Shown here: positions 51,111 through 58,801 of the stretch, piece by piece | Numbering within the stretch: the first letter of the stretch is position 1 | Layout: each line of letters begins with the position of its first letter | NCBI GenBank assembly: GCA_965227445.1 | Contig: OZ245751.1 | Span: 2,418,001 to 2,482,000 of the forward strand | Origin: DT-110 sp030148525 | GTDB taxonomy: Bacteria > Bacteroidota > Bacteroidia > Chitinophagales > Saprospiraceae | DNA: 64,000 bases | Direction of reading: 5' to 3' | Notes under the pieces: model-generated | What the model saw: only the letters and a program-made list of their open reading frames with translations | Database searches by the model: none | Told to the model about the DNA's origin: nothing | Made by a program: the position numbers and the translations under genes

Positions 51111-52265
51111 CTAATAGGCTACATTTTCCACGATCTCCAAACCGTACCCTTCAATACCGACTCGTTTGCGGGGAGTGTTGGTGATAAGTCGCATTTTGGT
51201 AATGCCGAGGTCCCGGAGGATTTGCGCACCAACACCGTAGTCCCGCTGGGCCATATCCTTTTTGATCTGAATGTCTTCGCCGACGTCCTGTTGGGCGCGA
51301 TACTTTTTGAGGGTGTTGAGCAAGGATTCATCGTCGCCCTTTTCGCCGTGGCGTAGATACAACAAAACCCCTTTGTCCGATTTGGAGATAAGCTCGATGG
51401 CTTTTTGCAGGAGTACCCCGTAATCCTCGAAAATGGTGCCGAACACCTCTCCTACTTCCGTGGCTGAATGCGCTCGCACCAGTACGGGTTCGTCTTCCTC
51501 CCATTCGCCTTTGGTAATGGCCAGGTGGAGGTCACCGGTAGTGATCTGGCGATAACCGATCACATTGAAGGTGCCGTACTTGGTGGGCATTTCCACACTC
51601 AGTTCCTTTTCTACGATGCGTTCGCGTTGCATACGGTAGGCCACCAGGTCCTCAATGGCAATGATCTTCAGGTCGTGTTCTTCGGCAATCTCCATCAATT
51701 GGGGAAGGCGGGCCATGGATCCGTCGGGATTCAGGATTTCCACCAGCACTCCGGCAGGATAGTACCCCGCCATACGAGCCAGGTCAATTGCTGCTTCGGT
51801 ATGGCCGGTGCGACGTAGCACCCCACCGGCTTTTGCCCGCAGGGGAAAAATATGTCCGGGGCGGGCGTAATCCGTAGGTTTCGCATCGGGGTCGGTCAGT
51901 TTCTTAATACCCGTTGCGCGGTCATAGGCCGAGATGCCGGTAGTACATCCGTATCCGATCAGGTCGATGGATACGGTGAAAGCCGTCTCGTGCAAAGCGG
52001 TGTTAGATTCGACCATCATGCGCAGGTTCAGCTCGTCGGCCCGTTGCTCAGTAATGGGTGCGCAGATGAGGCCGCGCCCGTAGGTAGCCATAAAGTTGAT
52101 GATCTCCGGGGTAATGGTCTCGGCTGCGCAGATAAAATCGCCTTCGTTCTCGCGATCTTCATCATCGACGACGATCAGAATCTTCCCCTGACGGATATCC
52201 TCAATCGCTTCTTCAATCGTATTTAGCCGCAGTTCAGTGGTTTCGTTTTGGTGGTTGCCAGACAT
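51111..52265 (-). CDS. RibBA-like protein: active DHBP synthase, degenerate GTP cyclohydrolase II half
   Basis: The 384-residue protein has two domains. Residues about 12-205 are 3,4-dihydroxy-2-butanone 4-phosphate synthase with VVDDEDRENEGDFICAAE, GLICAPITEQRADELNL, ARPGHIFPLRAKAGGVLRRT and GHTEAAIDLARMAGYYPAGV, all intact. Residues about 215-384 are shaped like GTP cyclohydrolase II, ending DYGVGAQILRDLGITKMRLI, but the zinc-binding stretch reads RAHSATEVGEVFGTIFEDYG where the active enzyme has RVHSEC..GDVFGS.RCDCG. All three cysteines are gone, and the RQEGRGIGL motif reads RHGEKGDDESLL. It should therefore supply only the riboflavin synthase precursor, like the RibBX variant. The start overlaps the upstream glycosyltransferase by 32 bases. 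Confidence 0.9.
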   Translation of the reverse strand: MSGNHQNETTELRLNTIEEAIEDIRQGKILIVVDDEDRENEGDFICAAETITPEIINFMATYGRGLICAPITEQRADELNLRMMVESNTALHETAFTVSIDLIGYGCTTGISAYDRATGIKKLTDPDAKPTDYARPGHIFPLRAKAGGVLRRTGHTEAAIDLARMAGYYPAGVLVEILNPDGSMARLPQLMEIAEEHDLKIIAIEDLVAYRMQRERIVEKELSVEMPTKYGTFNVIGYRQITTGDLHLAITKGEWEEDEPVLVRAHSATEVGEVFGTIFEDYGVLLQKAIELISKSDKGVLLYLRHGEKGDDESLLNTLKKYRAQQDVGEDIQIKKDMAQRDYGVGAQILRDLGITKMRLITNTPRKRVGIEGYGLEIVENVAY

Positions 52266-53436
52266 TCGTTGTAATCCCTTTTGTGTAATTAATGAACCCT
52301 TCCAGTAGCGCTACATTCATGAGCAGGAAGTAGCGGACGCCCCGCAAAGGTAAGCTATTCCGTCCGATCCGACGCAATAGCACATCCAATAGCGGCAATC
52401 CGAAAAGGCCGCCTGATATGCAACCTAACACCCATGCGAAAAATTGGTTTCCGTTAATGGCCAGAACCAGGGGGCAGAGGATGAGCAACAGCAGCAAGAA
52501 TGGGCCCAGCCAGCGCAGGATCTTATGCGAAAAAAAAGCAAAACCTACGCGGGTAGTAGGCGGCCACCAGAGTTGCCGGAAGGTATGCATATTTTGGAAA
52601 TTCCCTGCCGAGATCCGCCGTTTGCGCCGGTATTCTTCCCGCAGATCGTGGGAGACCGCTTCGTACACCGTTGCCTCCAGGTCGTTGATGGCGCCTCCAC
52701 CCCGCTCGAGAGCCGACATGGCGATGTAAAAGTCATCGACCAGGTAATTGAGAGGCACGGGTTGGTAGTAATCAGAGCGAATAGCATAGCAACCACCGAA
52801 GGGTCCGATCATACGCTGCCACAGCAAACCTTCGCGGTGTTTTAGCCAGACTTCACGGGAGATGTATTCGTTTTCGGCCCGGGAGATTCCATCTTTGCGC
52901 ATCCCCGTATGCCGCATATGGGCATCGACAATCGCCAGGTCGGGATTCTTAAAATGACGGACCAGATTGATCAGCGTATCCCTTGTCAACATCACATTGG
53001 CGTCGGTGATCAGCAGGATGTGATGGGAGCCTGCTCCATGATCAGTTATTGCCTGTGCCACCAGCTGGTTAATGACTGGTGGCTTGCCACGGCGTTCCTC
53101 AAAGGGATAAAAGTGTAACCAACCCCTTTCGGCCGCTTTTTCCTGCACGATAGCATTGGTCCCATCCGACGAACAGTCCGAACCAATGTAAGCGGCCAGT
53201 TTATCCTCCGGATATTCGGCAGCCAGAAGCGTATCGAGCTTTTTGGCAATGACCGTTTCTTCGTTGTACAGAGAGGAGATAATAGAAAGCTGAGGCCATT
53301 CATCTGCTTTCGCAAAAAGTTGCTGGTTCCCCGCTTTACCCTTGCTCCACTGTTTCAGGAGCCAGGGATACAAGAGGTACGAATGGAACAACCCGGCCAG
53401 TGCTATCCAAAAAAGAATCAAAAAAATCCAGGTCAT
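52234..53436 (-). CDS. Membrane-bound family 2 glycosyltransferase
   Basis: This 400-residue protein is a GT-A-fold glycosyltransferase with membrane segments. The N-terminal helix (WIFLILFWIALAGLFHSYLL) anchors it, then the catalytic domain shows LSIISSLYNEETVIAKKLD, YIGSDCSSDGTNAIVQEKA, HHILLITDANVMLTRDTLIN (DxD-type site), GPFGGCYAIRSDY and NYLVDDFYIAMSALERGGGA. Several helices end the protein (FLLLLLILCPLVLAI). It lies between a family 4 glycosyltransferase and ribBA on the same strand; the GT4 gene ends 24 bases upstream and it overlaps ribBA. It probably builds a surface glycan. The sugar is unknown. Confidence 0.87.
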   Translation of the reverse strand: MTWIFLILFWIALAGLFHSYLLYPWLLKQWSKGKAGNQQLFAKADEWPQLSIISSLYNEETVIAKKLDTLLAAEYPEDKLAAYIGSDCSSDGTNAIVQEKAAERGWLHFYPFEERRGKPPVINQLVAQAITDHGAGSHHILLITDANVMLTRDTLINLVRHFKNPDLAIVDAHMRHTGMRKDGISRAENEYISREVWLKHREGLLWQRMIGPFGGCYAIRSDYYQPVPLNYLVDDFYIAMSALERGGGAINDLEATVYEAVSHDLREEYRRKRRISAGNFQNMHTFRQLWWPPTTRVGFAFFSHKILRWLGPFLLLLLILCPLVLAINGNQFFAWVLGCISGGLFGLPLLDVLLRRIGRNSLPLRGVRYFLLMNVALLEGFINYTKGITTNVWQPPKRNH

Positions 53437-53460
53437 GCGCAGTCAGGGCTTTTTCGGGGC

Positions 53461-54693
53461 TCAAGATACGGCATCCACCCATGTTTGTTGGTACGTTGTG
53501 AGCAGTCGTTCCCCAATCTTCGTACTATCGTAGCGGGCAGCTACCAGTGTACGTGCCCGTTCTCCGATACGCATAATTTGTTGAGGATCCTGTAAAATCA
53601 GCCCCAGAGCCTGCCGAAACTCCCCGAGATTGTCGGCCACCAAAACATCCCGTCCCGGTTCCGCATCAATACCTTCCAGGCCCAGCCTAGTAGTAATGAC
53701 CACCTTTCCCAGAGCCATGCCTTCCAGGATCTTGGCACGCATGCCGCTTCCCGACAAAAGGGGTACCACCATGAGCGGATGTTGGTTGATGAAATCGGCG
53801 GCATCGGGTACTTCCCCGTGAACGGTTATTCCAAGGTCAGGGCGTGACTTTAGCCAATCGGGGGTATTGCGGCCCGCAATGTGAAGTCGAACCAAAGGCC
53901 ATTGCTGGTAAGCCTCGGGCCAGATATTTTGCAGGAACCACTGCAGGCCTTCTATGTTAGGCATCCAATCGAGGCTGCCAATAAAGCCCATCGAGATTTG
54001 TCCATTCAACCGCGATTCGGAACGTTGATAATCGGCCAGGTCAAGTCCGATGGGACAGACAACCGCCTGCCCCTCGAAGCCCATTCGCTGAAAAGCTTCC
54101 AGATCGCGCCGGGTGATGGCCGCCAGCAGATCCACTTGTTGCAGGGCGTTGACTTCGTACCGATGCAGCTTGGTGGTCAAATGCTGCAGGTACCACCGCT
54201 TGGGGCCTGAAGGTGTGTTGCGAACGATCCGTTCCCAAATTTCGTGCTCCAGATTGTGTGCCCGCAGGCAGATCAGCGCCTTGGAATACTTCCGAATGAC
54301 CGGAATGTAGGGCACCAGATAAACGGTTTCCAGCTGAATGATATCATAAGACTCGCGTTGCAGCAGCTCCGTTAGTTTTTTGGCGAAAGCCCTGGAAACA
54401 AAACGCGATATATGGTAGGAATCCGCAGAAAAGAGATTTCTGAAGGCAGCCCAGGGCTTGATTCGATTATCAACGGAAACGGTCTCCACCAGATCGTAAT
54501 GAACGAAGGCCTCTGGTGTGTCACTTCCCGTGTAGGGATGGCGTGTCGTATTCATGGCAAGCATGCTCACCCGTGCACCAGCCGTGACTAAGGATCGACT
54601 TAGGTTGTGGATCGCAATCGACTCTCCATCTTTCAGTGGGTAGGGGTATTTCTTGCAGATCTGCAGGATGGACAACGCATCAGTGTTTGGCAT
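53461..54693 (-). CDS. Family 4 glycosyltransferase
   Basis: From the ATG at 54693 the product is 410 residues; an earlier ATG at 54723 adds ten. The N-terminal half has the donor-binding start LSILQICKKYPYPLKDGESI and a typical TAGARVSMLAMNTTRH. The C-terminal half carries the GT-B retaining pattern: ISMGFIGSLDWMPNIEGLQW, LVRLHIAGRNTPDWLKSRPD, ADFINQHPLMVVPLLSGSGM and RAKILEGMALGKVVITTRLG, ending with the usual helical tail. It acts in the cytoplasm. It heads a GT4, GT2, ribBA gene group whose common role is not obvious; glycan assembly and flavin synthesis may simply share a transcript. Confidence 0.87.
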   Translation of the reverse strand: MPNTDALSILQICKKYPYPLKDGESIAIHNLSRSLVTAGARVSMLAMNTTRHPYTGSDTPEAFVHYDLVETVSVDNRIKPWAAFRNLFSADSYHISRFVSRAFAKKLTELLQRESYDIIQLETVYLVPYIPVIRKYSKALICLRAHNLEHEIWERIVRNTPSGPKRWYLQHLTTKLHRYEVNALQQVDLLAAITRRDLEAFQRMGFEGQAVVCPIGLDLADYQRSESRLNGQISMGFIGSLDWMPNIEGLQWFLQNIWPEAYQQWPLVRLHIAGRNTPDWLKSRPDLGITVHGEVPDAADFINQHPLMVVPLLSGSGMRAKILEGMALGKVVITTRLGLEGIDAEPGRDVLVADNLGEFRQALGLILQDPQQIMRIGERARTLVAARYDSTKIGERLLTTYQQTWVDAVS

Positions 54694-54813
54694 AGTCGAT
54701 GAATTCGAAAGTATTTTCTGCAATATCTACCCGTTAACAGGTGGTCGCTTTGACGGACCTAAAAGTAGCCTATTTACGGGCAAAAAAGACAAAAAAACAG
54801 GGTATTTCCAGCT

Positions 54814-55182
54814 TTAGTCGGTGCGCACACGTTCTTGCTCTTCCGACCAGAGAGGAGACACTATGCAATAAAAAACGAGGGGCGTTTTTCCGGTATTACG
54901 CACGTATTGTTCACAACCCGCGGGCATGAGCACCAAGTCACCGGCCACCACCTTTTTCACCTCCCCGTTGAGGATGGCCTCGCCTGATCCTTCCAGGAAA
55001 ATGTACAACTCGTTACTCGTAGTTAGTACGTGCGGATAGGATGACTTACCGGGTTCTAAATGGGCATGCGCCAGGCTGTAGGGCAGGTCGAGTTTCTCGT
55101 TACGCGGGTGGAGCACTTCTTTGAGGATGGTGGCATCACCCGCGACGAATGAAGGCACGTCGGCAATGTTCTTATGAAACAT
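54814..55182 (-). CDS. Cupin-domain protein
   Basis: This 122-residue protein is a single cupin without a signal peptide. Cupin motif 1 is visible in LAHAHLEPGKSSYPHVLTTS with two histidines, followed by NELYIFLEGSGEAILNGEVK, and motif 2 in AGDLVLMPAGCEQYVRNTG. It continues LVFYCIVSPLWSEE. Its N-terminus (FHKNIADVPSFVAGDATILK) resembles cupins annotated as sugar-isomerase-like or polyketide-related, without a settled activity. A terminator for the upstream M1 peptidase gene lies just before its start, so it has its own promoter, which I cannot place. Confidence 0.83.
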   Translation of the reverse strand: MFHKNIADVPSFVAGDATILKEVLHPRNEKLDLPYSLAHAHLEPGKSSYPHVLTTSNELYIFLEGSGEAILNGEVKKVVAGDLVLMPAGCEQYVRNTGKTPLVFYCIVSPLWSEEQERVRTD

Positions 55183-55194
55183 CAGACAGGATGT

Positions 55195-55225
55195 AAAAAG
55201 AGCCCGATCATTCCTGATCGGGCTC
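55195..55225 (-). terminator. Rho-independent terminator of the M1 peptidase gene
   Basis: On the minus strand the stem GAGCCCGATCA/TGATCGGGCTC (55200-55225) is followed by CTTTTTAC. It begins 8 bases after the M1 stop codon. Confidence 0.88.
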
Positions 55226-55232
55226 CGTGTAT

Positions 55233-57101
55233 TTATTCAAATTCTTTACTGTTATTGGCCCGGTCGACATCGGCAATGCGACCGGTCGGGTCGATAACGA
55301 TCGACTCGATATTATCCATACTCACCGGTACGGCTAGTTCGTAGGATGGATGGGTCCATGGCCAGTCTTCGGCCACCAGGTACTCCATACCTTCGTATTG
55401 TGCTTCTTTGGGTTTGCTGCCCCGCATAATGCGCAACGGGATATTGAACAGCAATCTTTGCCCGTCCTTTGTATTGACAAGAACATCGAGGGGCATCGGC
55501 ATCAGGCCGATCCGACGCAGGGTCACCCTGGAAACATCGCCCGCAGCTTCCGCGTTTTCAACTGCGTAATCAATAGTGTGGGTGGTATTTACGAAATACT
55601 CTTTATACCAATCAAGTTCCAGCCCCGACTCTTTTTCGGCAATACGGATGAAATCATTGCTGTTGGGGTGCTTGCCTTCCCAGGTGTAAAAGTATCGGAG
55701 CAGGGTGCGATCCAGTGCATCCTGTCCGATCACGGAACTCAACTGGTGCAGGAATACGGCTCCCTTCGAGTACGAAGCAGTACTGTAGGCCTGATTCGTA
55801 ATAAAATGATCAGCATGGGTGATCAGCGGTTCCTCCCGCTCGGTCTGTGCTAACCGGATATAGCTTGCATAGGACCCAATGTGGGGATTGGCGCGCTCAC
55901 TGCGGCCGGGCAGGAGCCCCTCAGCAGCGAGGTGGTTCATTACCCGGCTACTGGCGTAACTGGTAAAGCCTTCGTCCATCCAGGCGTACAGGGCCTCATT
56001 GGTACCCAGGGCCATCTGGTACCAGCTGTGCATCAGTTCGTGGACCGATACTCCGACCAGACTGTTCAGGGAGCGCTCGCCGGTGATCAGGGTACCCATG
56101 GGGTATTCCATTCCTCCGTCGCCTCCCTGTATGAAGGCGTACTTTTTGTATTGATACTGACCGAAGTGCTCATTGATATAATCAAAGGCCTCATCCATGA
56201 TAGCGGGCAGGGCTTCCCAGTTTTCTTTAGTATTCTCGTTTTCCTGATAGAAAAAGTGGAGCACATTGCCGTTGTCGCGGGTCAGCGTAGTGTGGGTGTA
56301 ATCGGGATCGGCGGCCCACATAAAATCATGGACATTCTCGGCGGTGAAATGCCAGCTCAGTTTATCACCGCCAGGACGATTCACCGTCATGCCGTCCGTT
56401 TCGTACCCGTGACCGATCTCTTCGGGGTTTTCCAGGTACCCGGTTCCACCTACAACGTAATCTTTATCGATATGGATGGTCACATCAAAGTCTCCCCAGA
56501 TGCCGTAAAATTCCCGGCCAACATAGGGATTTGCGTGCCAGCCCTGGTAGTCGTATTCCGCCATTTTGGGGTACCACTGGGCCATAGAGTAATCGATGCC
56601 TTCGCGGTTATTGCGTCCCGAACGACGGATCTGCACGGGCACCTGCGCCTGCCAGTCCATCTCAAACGTATGAGTGGCTCCCGGCATGATCGGCTCGGCC
56701 AGGGTCACCTCCAGTATGGTACCTACAACCTCGTATTGGACAGCTTTGCCATTTTGCGTAAGCGAATTAATACGCTGGTAGCCAATCTCATCCTCGGACA
56801 GGCCGGCAATACGGCTTCCTACTCGTCTATCGGGATCGGAAATGGTCCGTGACCGCACGTCCATCATACTATTAGGTTGAAAAGCATTGAAGTAGAGGTG
56901 ATAAAAGACCTTATTGAGGGTGTCCGGAGAATTATTCGTGTAGGTTTGGGTCATGTTTCCGTCGTACCGATGCGATTCGGTATCGAAATCAATATCCATT
57001 ACGTAGGAGGTTGCTTGTTGCCAGCGGTCGGGTTGCGCTTGCAGGGATGCAGCAGTCGACAATAAGAAGCAACAGGCAAGCATCCAGGTCAGAAATCTCA
57101 T
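55233..57101 (-). CDS. Secreted M1-family zinc metallopeptidase
   Basis: This 622-residue exported protein should be an aminopeptidase. The signal peptide is LTWMLACCFLLSTAASLQAQ. The catalytic zinc site is HELMHSW with the third ligand Glu 18 residues later in WMDEGFTSYASS, exactly HExxH-18-E. The exopeptidase motif GxMEN appears as GGMEYP, so Asn is replaced by Tyr. A beta-rich N-terminal domain (about residues 35-230, with YSMAQWYPKMAEYDYQGWHA) precedes it, and the C-terminal part has DWYKEYFVNTTHTIDYAVEN. It is a single-gene unit with a terminator at 55195-55225. The family is firm; its peptide substrates are unknown. Confidence 0.93.
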   Translation of the reverse strand: MRFLTWMLACCFLLSTAASLQAQPDRWQQATSYVMDIDFDTESHRYDGNMTQTYTNNSPDTLNKVFYHLYFNAFQPNSMMDVRSRTISDPDRRVGSRIAGLSEDEIGYQRINSLTQNGKAVQYEVVGTILEVTLAEPIMPGATHTFEMDWQAQVPVQIRRSGRNNREGIDYSMAQWYPKMAEYDYQGWHANPYVGREFYGIWGDFDVTIHIDKDYVVGGTGYLENPEEIGHGYETDGMTVNRPGGDKLSWHFTAENVHDFMWAADPDYTHTTLTRDNGNVLHFFYQENENTKENWEALPAIMDEAFDYINEHFGQYQYKKYAFIQGGDGGMEYPMGTLITGERSLNSLVGVSVHELMHSWYQMALGTNEALYAWMDEGFTSYASSRVMNHLAAEGLLPGRSERANPHIGSYASYIRLAQTEREEPLITHADHFITNQAYSTASYSKGAVFLHQLSSVIGQDALDRTLLRYFYTWEGKHPNSNDFIRIAEKESGLELDWYKEYFVNTTHTIDYAVENAEAAGDVSRVTLRRIGLMPMPLDVLVNTKDGQRLLFNIPLRIMRGSKPKEAQYEGMEYLVAEDWPWTHPSYELAVPVSMDNIESIVIDPTGRIADVDRANNSKEFE

Positions 57102-57213
57102 GTATATTGTGTTTTGGTTTATCAGTGGGCAATTATTGGCCGCTTAAATTAGCCAAAAAAAGCGTTTCCATAAAATGGCTTTCGCCAAAACGATTGAATA
57201 GCGGGCTGTGTTG

Positions 57214-57221
57214 TACCTTTG
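57214..57221 (+). promoter_or_regulatory. Candidate -7 box of the DUF6580 gene
   Basis: TACCTTTG matches TAnnTTTG, with TTG about 17 bases upstream (57194-57196). It is 88 bases before the ATG at 57309. Confidence 0.45.
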
Positions 57222-57308
57222 AGCGATTGCCGAAAAGGATGCTCCTTTGGGAATTACTCGCTAATTAGATATTTTTGCCCTGTTCATTCGCCAAAAAGTT
57301 ACAGAACC

Positions 57309-57887
57309 ATGAATCGCAGCCTCAACCTGAAAGCAGGTGTATTAATAGTAATGATTTTCGCAGCCGCCTTTAGCCGTCTGTTACCGCACCCACCCAACGT
57401 AACTCCCATTGGTGCCATGTCTTTATTCGGTGCCGCCTATTTCAGCCGTCGCTACCTGGCCTTAATTGTCCCCTTCGTAGCTATGTGGGTAAGCGACTTA
57501 TATCTAAACAATGTAATATATGCCCAGATGTACCCCGAATTCTACAGCGGCTTTAGCTGGTTCGGTAGCTGGGCTGTGTATATTTCATTTGCTTTGATTG
57601 TAGGACTTGGATGGATTATGCTACGCAAAGTCACACCTCTTCGCCTGATTGGTGCCAGTGTCAGTGCTTCGTTGCTGTTCTTTCTGATCACTAACGTTCA
57701 GGCCTGGCTGATGACACCGGCCTACCCCAAAACGGCCGCAGGCCTGGGTATGGCATACGCCGCCGGTATTCCCTTCTTTTGGAATACGCTGCTCGGGGAT
57801 CTGTTCTTTACCGGGGTGCTATTCGGAGCGTTTGCTTTCTTCCAGCAACGTGTACCGGCCCTTCGTACGCAGGTTACCGCTAAGTAA
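57309..57887 (+). CDS. DUF6580-family membrane protein
   Basis: From the ATG at 57309 the product has 192 residues; the earlier ATG at 57219 would add 30 residues that look like non-coding leader. It has about five hydrophobic segments (near 10-28, 45-68, 85-108, 120-140 and 160-180). The opening FSRLLPHPPNVTPIGAMSLF and the central FLITNVQAWLMTPAYPKTAA and WNTLLGDLFFTGVLFGAFAF are typical of the DUF6580 family of inner-membrane proteins, some of which are linked to cofactor uptake. The substrate is unknown. Two hairpins follow its stop. Confidence 0.88.
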   Translation: MNRSLNLKAGVLIVMIFAAAFSRLLPHPPNVTPIGAMSLFGAAYFSRRYLALIVPFVAMWVSDLYLNNVIYAQMYPEFYSGFSWFGSWAVYISFALIVGLGWIMLRKVTPLRLIGASVSASLLFFLITNVQAWLMTPAYPKTAAGLGMAYAAGIPFFWNTLLGDLFFTGVLFGAFAFFQQRVPALRTQVTAK

Positions 57888-57892
57888 TTGTT

Positions 57893-57950
57893 CGCCCTTT
57901 CGGGCAAAAACAAACCCGTCGGACCCCTGAGGACTCTGGCGGGTTTGTTG
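57893..57950 (+). terminator. Tandem hairpins, probable terminator of the DUF6580 gene
   Basis: GCCCTTTCGGGC followed by AAAAAC (57894-57910), then the stem CAAACCCG/CGGGTTTG (57911-57918 and 57940-57947) followed by TTG. They begin 6 bases after the stop. Confidence 0.7.
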
Positions 57951-58114
57951 CATTTCCCTGTAACTACCTATATATTAAGGATTGAACCTTCATATTTAAA
58001 GCCTGAATATGGAGATTTAGATTACAGAGTACTCAGCTTAAGGTTGAGAAATATTGTCTTCGGAACGTTCATCACCCAGGTATTATTGACTTTCGGAACC
58101 CCTACGACTCTCAT

Positions 58115-58160
58115 GTAGACCTCACACCTCAAACCTCACACCTCATTTCTCATACCTGTC
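58115..58160. repeat. CCTCACA heptamer array upstream of the DUF5522 gene
   Basis: Units CCTCACA, CCTCAAA, CCTCACA and CTCATAC run to ACCTGTCC, 6 bases from the next ATG. Only one arm is seen. Confidence 0.6.
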
Positions 58161-58165
58161 CATTT

Positions 58166-58348
58166 ATGTGCGACAAATCCAAAAAACCAGTTCCCAAGCT
58201 CGTCGAAGGCCTCGATTACTACCTGGAGGACGGCAAGATGGTGCTCACCGCTCATTTTTTGCGCAAGCGCGGTTGGTGTTGCGGGAATGGGTGCCGGCAT
58301 TGCCCGTATTCGGAGACTGGAGAGAAGGAAGGGACTGGAGGGACTTGA
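58166..58348 (+). CDS. DUF5522 small protein with Cys-rich tail
   Basis: The 60-residue product matches the small DUF5522 family: YYLEDGKMVLTAHFLRKRG then CCGNGCRHCPYS. The four cysteines and the histidine suggest a metal- or Fe-S-binding site. There is no signal peptide. Its last ten residues (ETGEKEGTGGT) are translated from the GGAGACT/GGGACTT heptamer array that fills the spacer, so the true tail may have been extended by the repeat. The function is unknown. Confidence 0.82.
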   Translation: MCDKSKKPVPKLVEGLDYYLEDGKMVLTAHFLRKRGWCCGNGCRHCPYSETGEKEGTGGT

Positions 58349-58399
58349 GGGAAGGTGGTTGCTTTTCCCTGGCCTTGGTGCCCTGTTCTTAATTGCGTG

Positions 58400-58691
58400 G
58401 TGCGTAGAGACCGGGAGAGAATGAAGGGACTGCAGTGACTAAAGGGATTCGTCATGGCCTGTTTATCTCGTTTTACTTGATTGCTGCGTCTTTGCACTTT
58501 TTTGCGCAGACCGTTTCTGCCTGTTGAAGCTTTAGCGTAGGCAGGGTGCGTAGAGACCGGGAGAGAATGAAGGGACTGCAGTGACTAAAGGGATTCGTCA
58601 TGGCCTGTTTATCTCGTTTTACTTGATTGCTGCGTCTTTGCACTTTTTTGCGCAGACCGTTTCTGCCTGTTGAAGCTTTAGCGTAGGCAGG
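58400..58691. repeat. 146-bp perfect tandem duplication
   Basis: Copy 1 is 58400-58545 and copy 2 is 58546-58691, identical as read. Each unit contains GAATGAA, GGGACTG, CAGTGAC and TAAAGGG heptamers, a CTTTTTTGCGCAG stretch, and the hairpin CTGCCTGTTGAAGC with GCGTAGGCAGG. Confidence 0.9.
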
Positions 58692-58801
58692 AACCTTGGA
58701 CCTCTAACTTTGACCCGTGCATGCCTGCCGCAGCTTTAGCGTAGGCAGGAACCTTGAACCATGGACCTTGAACCATGGACCTTGGACCAAGCCCCGTGGA
58801 C
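58690..58801. repeat. GGACCTT/GAACCAT heptamer array
   Basis: GGACCTC, GACCCGT, the CCTGCCG...GGCAGGAACC hairpin, then GAACCAT, GGACCTT, GAACCAT, GGACCTT and GGACC run up to the stop codon of the nuclease gene. Confidence 0.65.

Larger units (their letters stand above)
58349..58801. other. Repeat-rich spacer
   Basis: No gene is seen here. From left to right there are GGAGACT-type heptamers continuing from the gene end, the 146-bp tandem duplication (58400-58691), a further CCTGCCG...GGCAGGAACC hairpin copy (58722-58753) and GGACCTT/GAACCAT heptamers to the nuclease stop. Confidence 0.75.

Noticed and set aside
52266..53460. Riboswitch upstream of ribBA
   Set aside because: The gene starts inside the previous coding sequence, with no room for an FMN element, and no conserved motif was seen.
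55881..56852. 323-codon plus-strand frame opposite the M1 peptidase
   Set aside because: The minus strand has the full HExxH-18-E peptidase; the plus frame has no recognisable domain.
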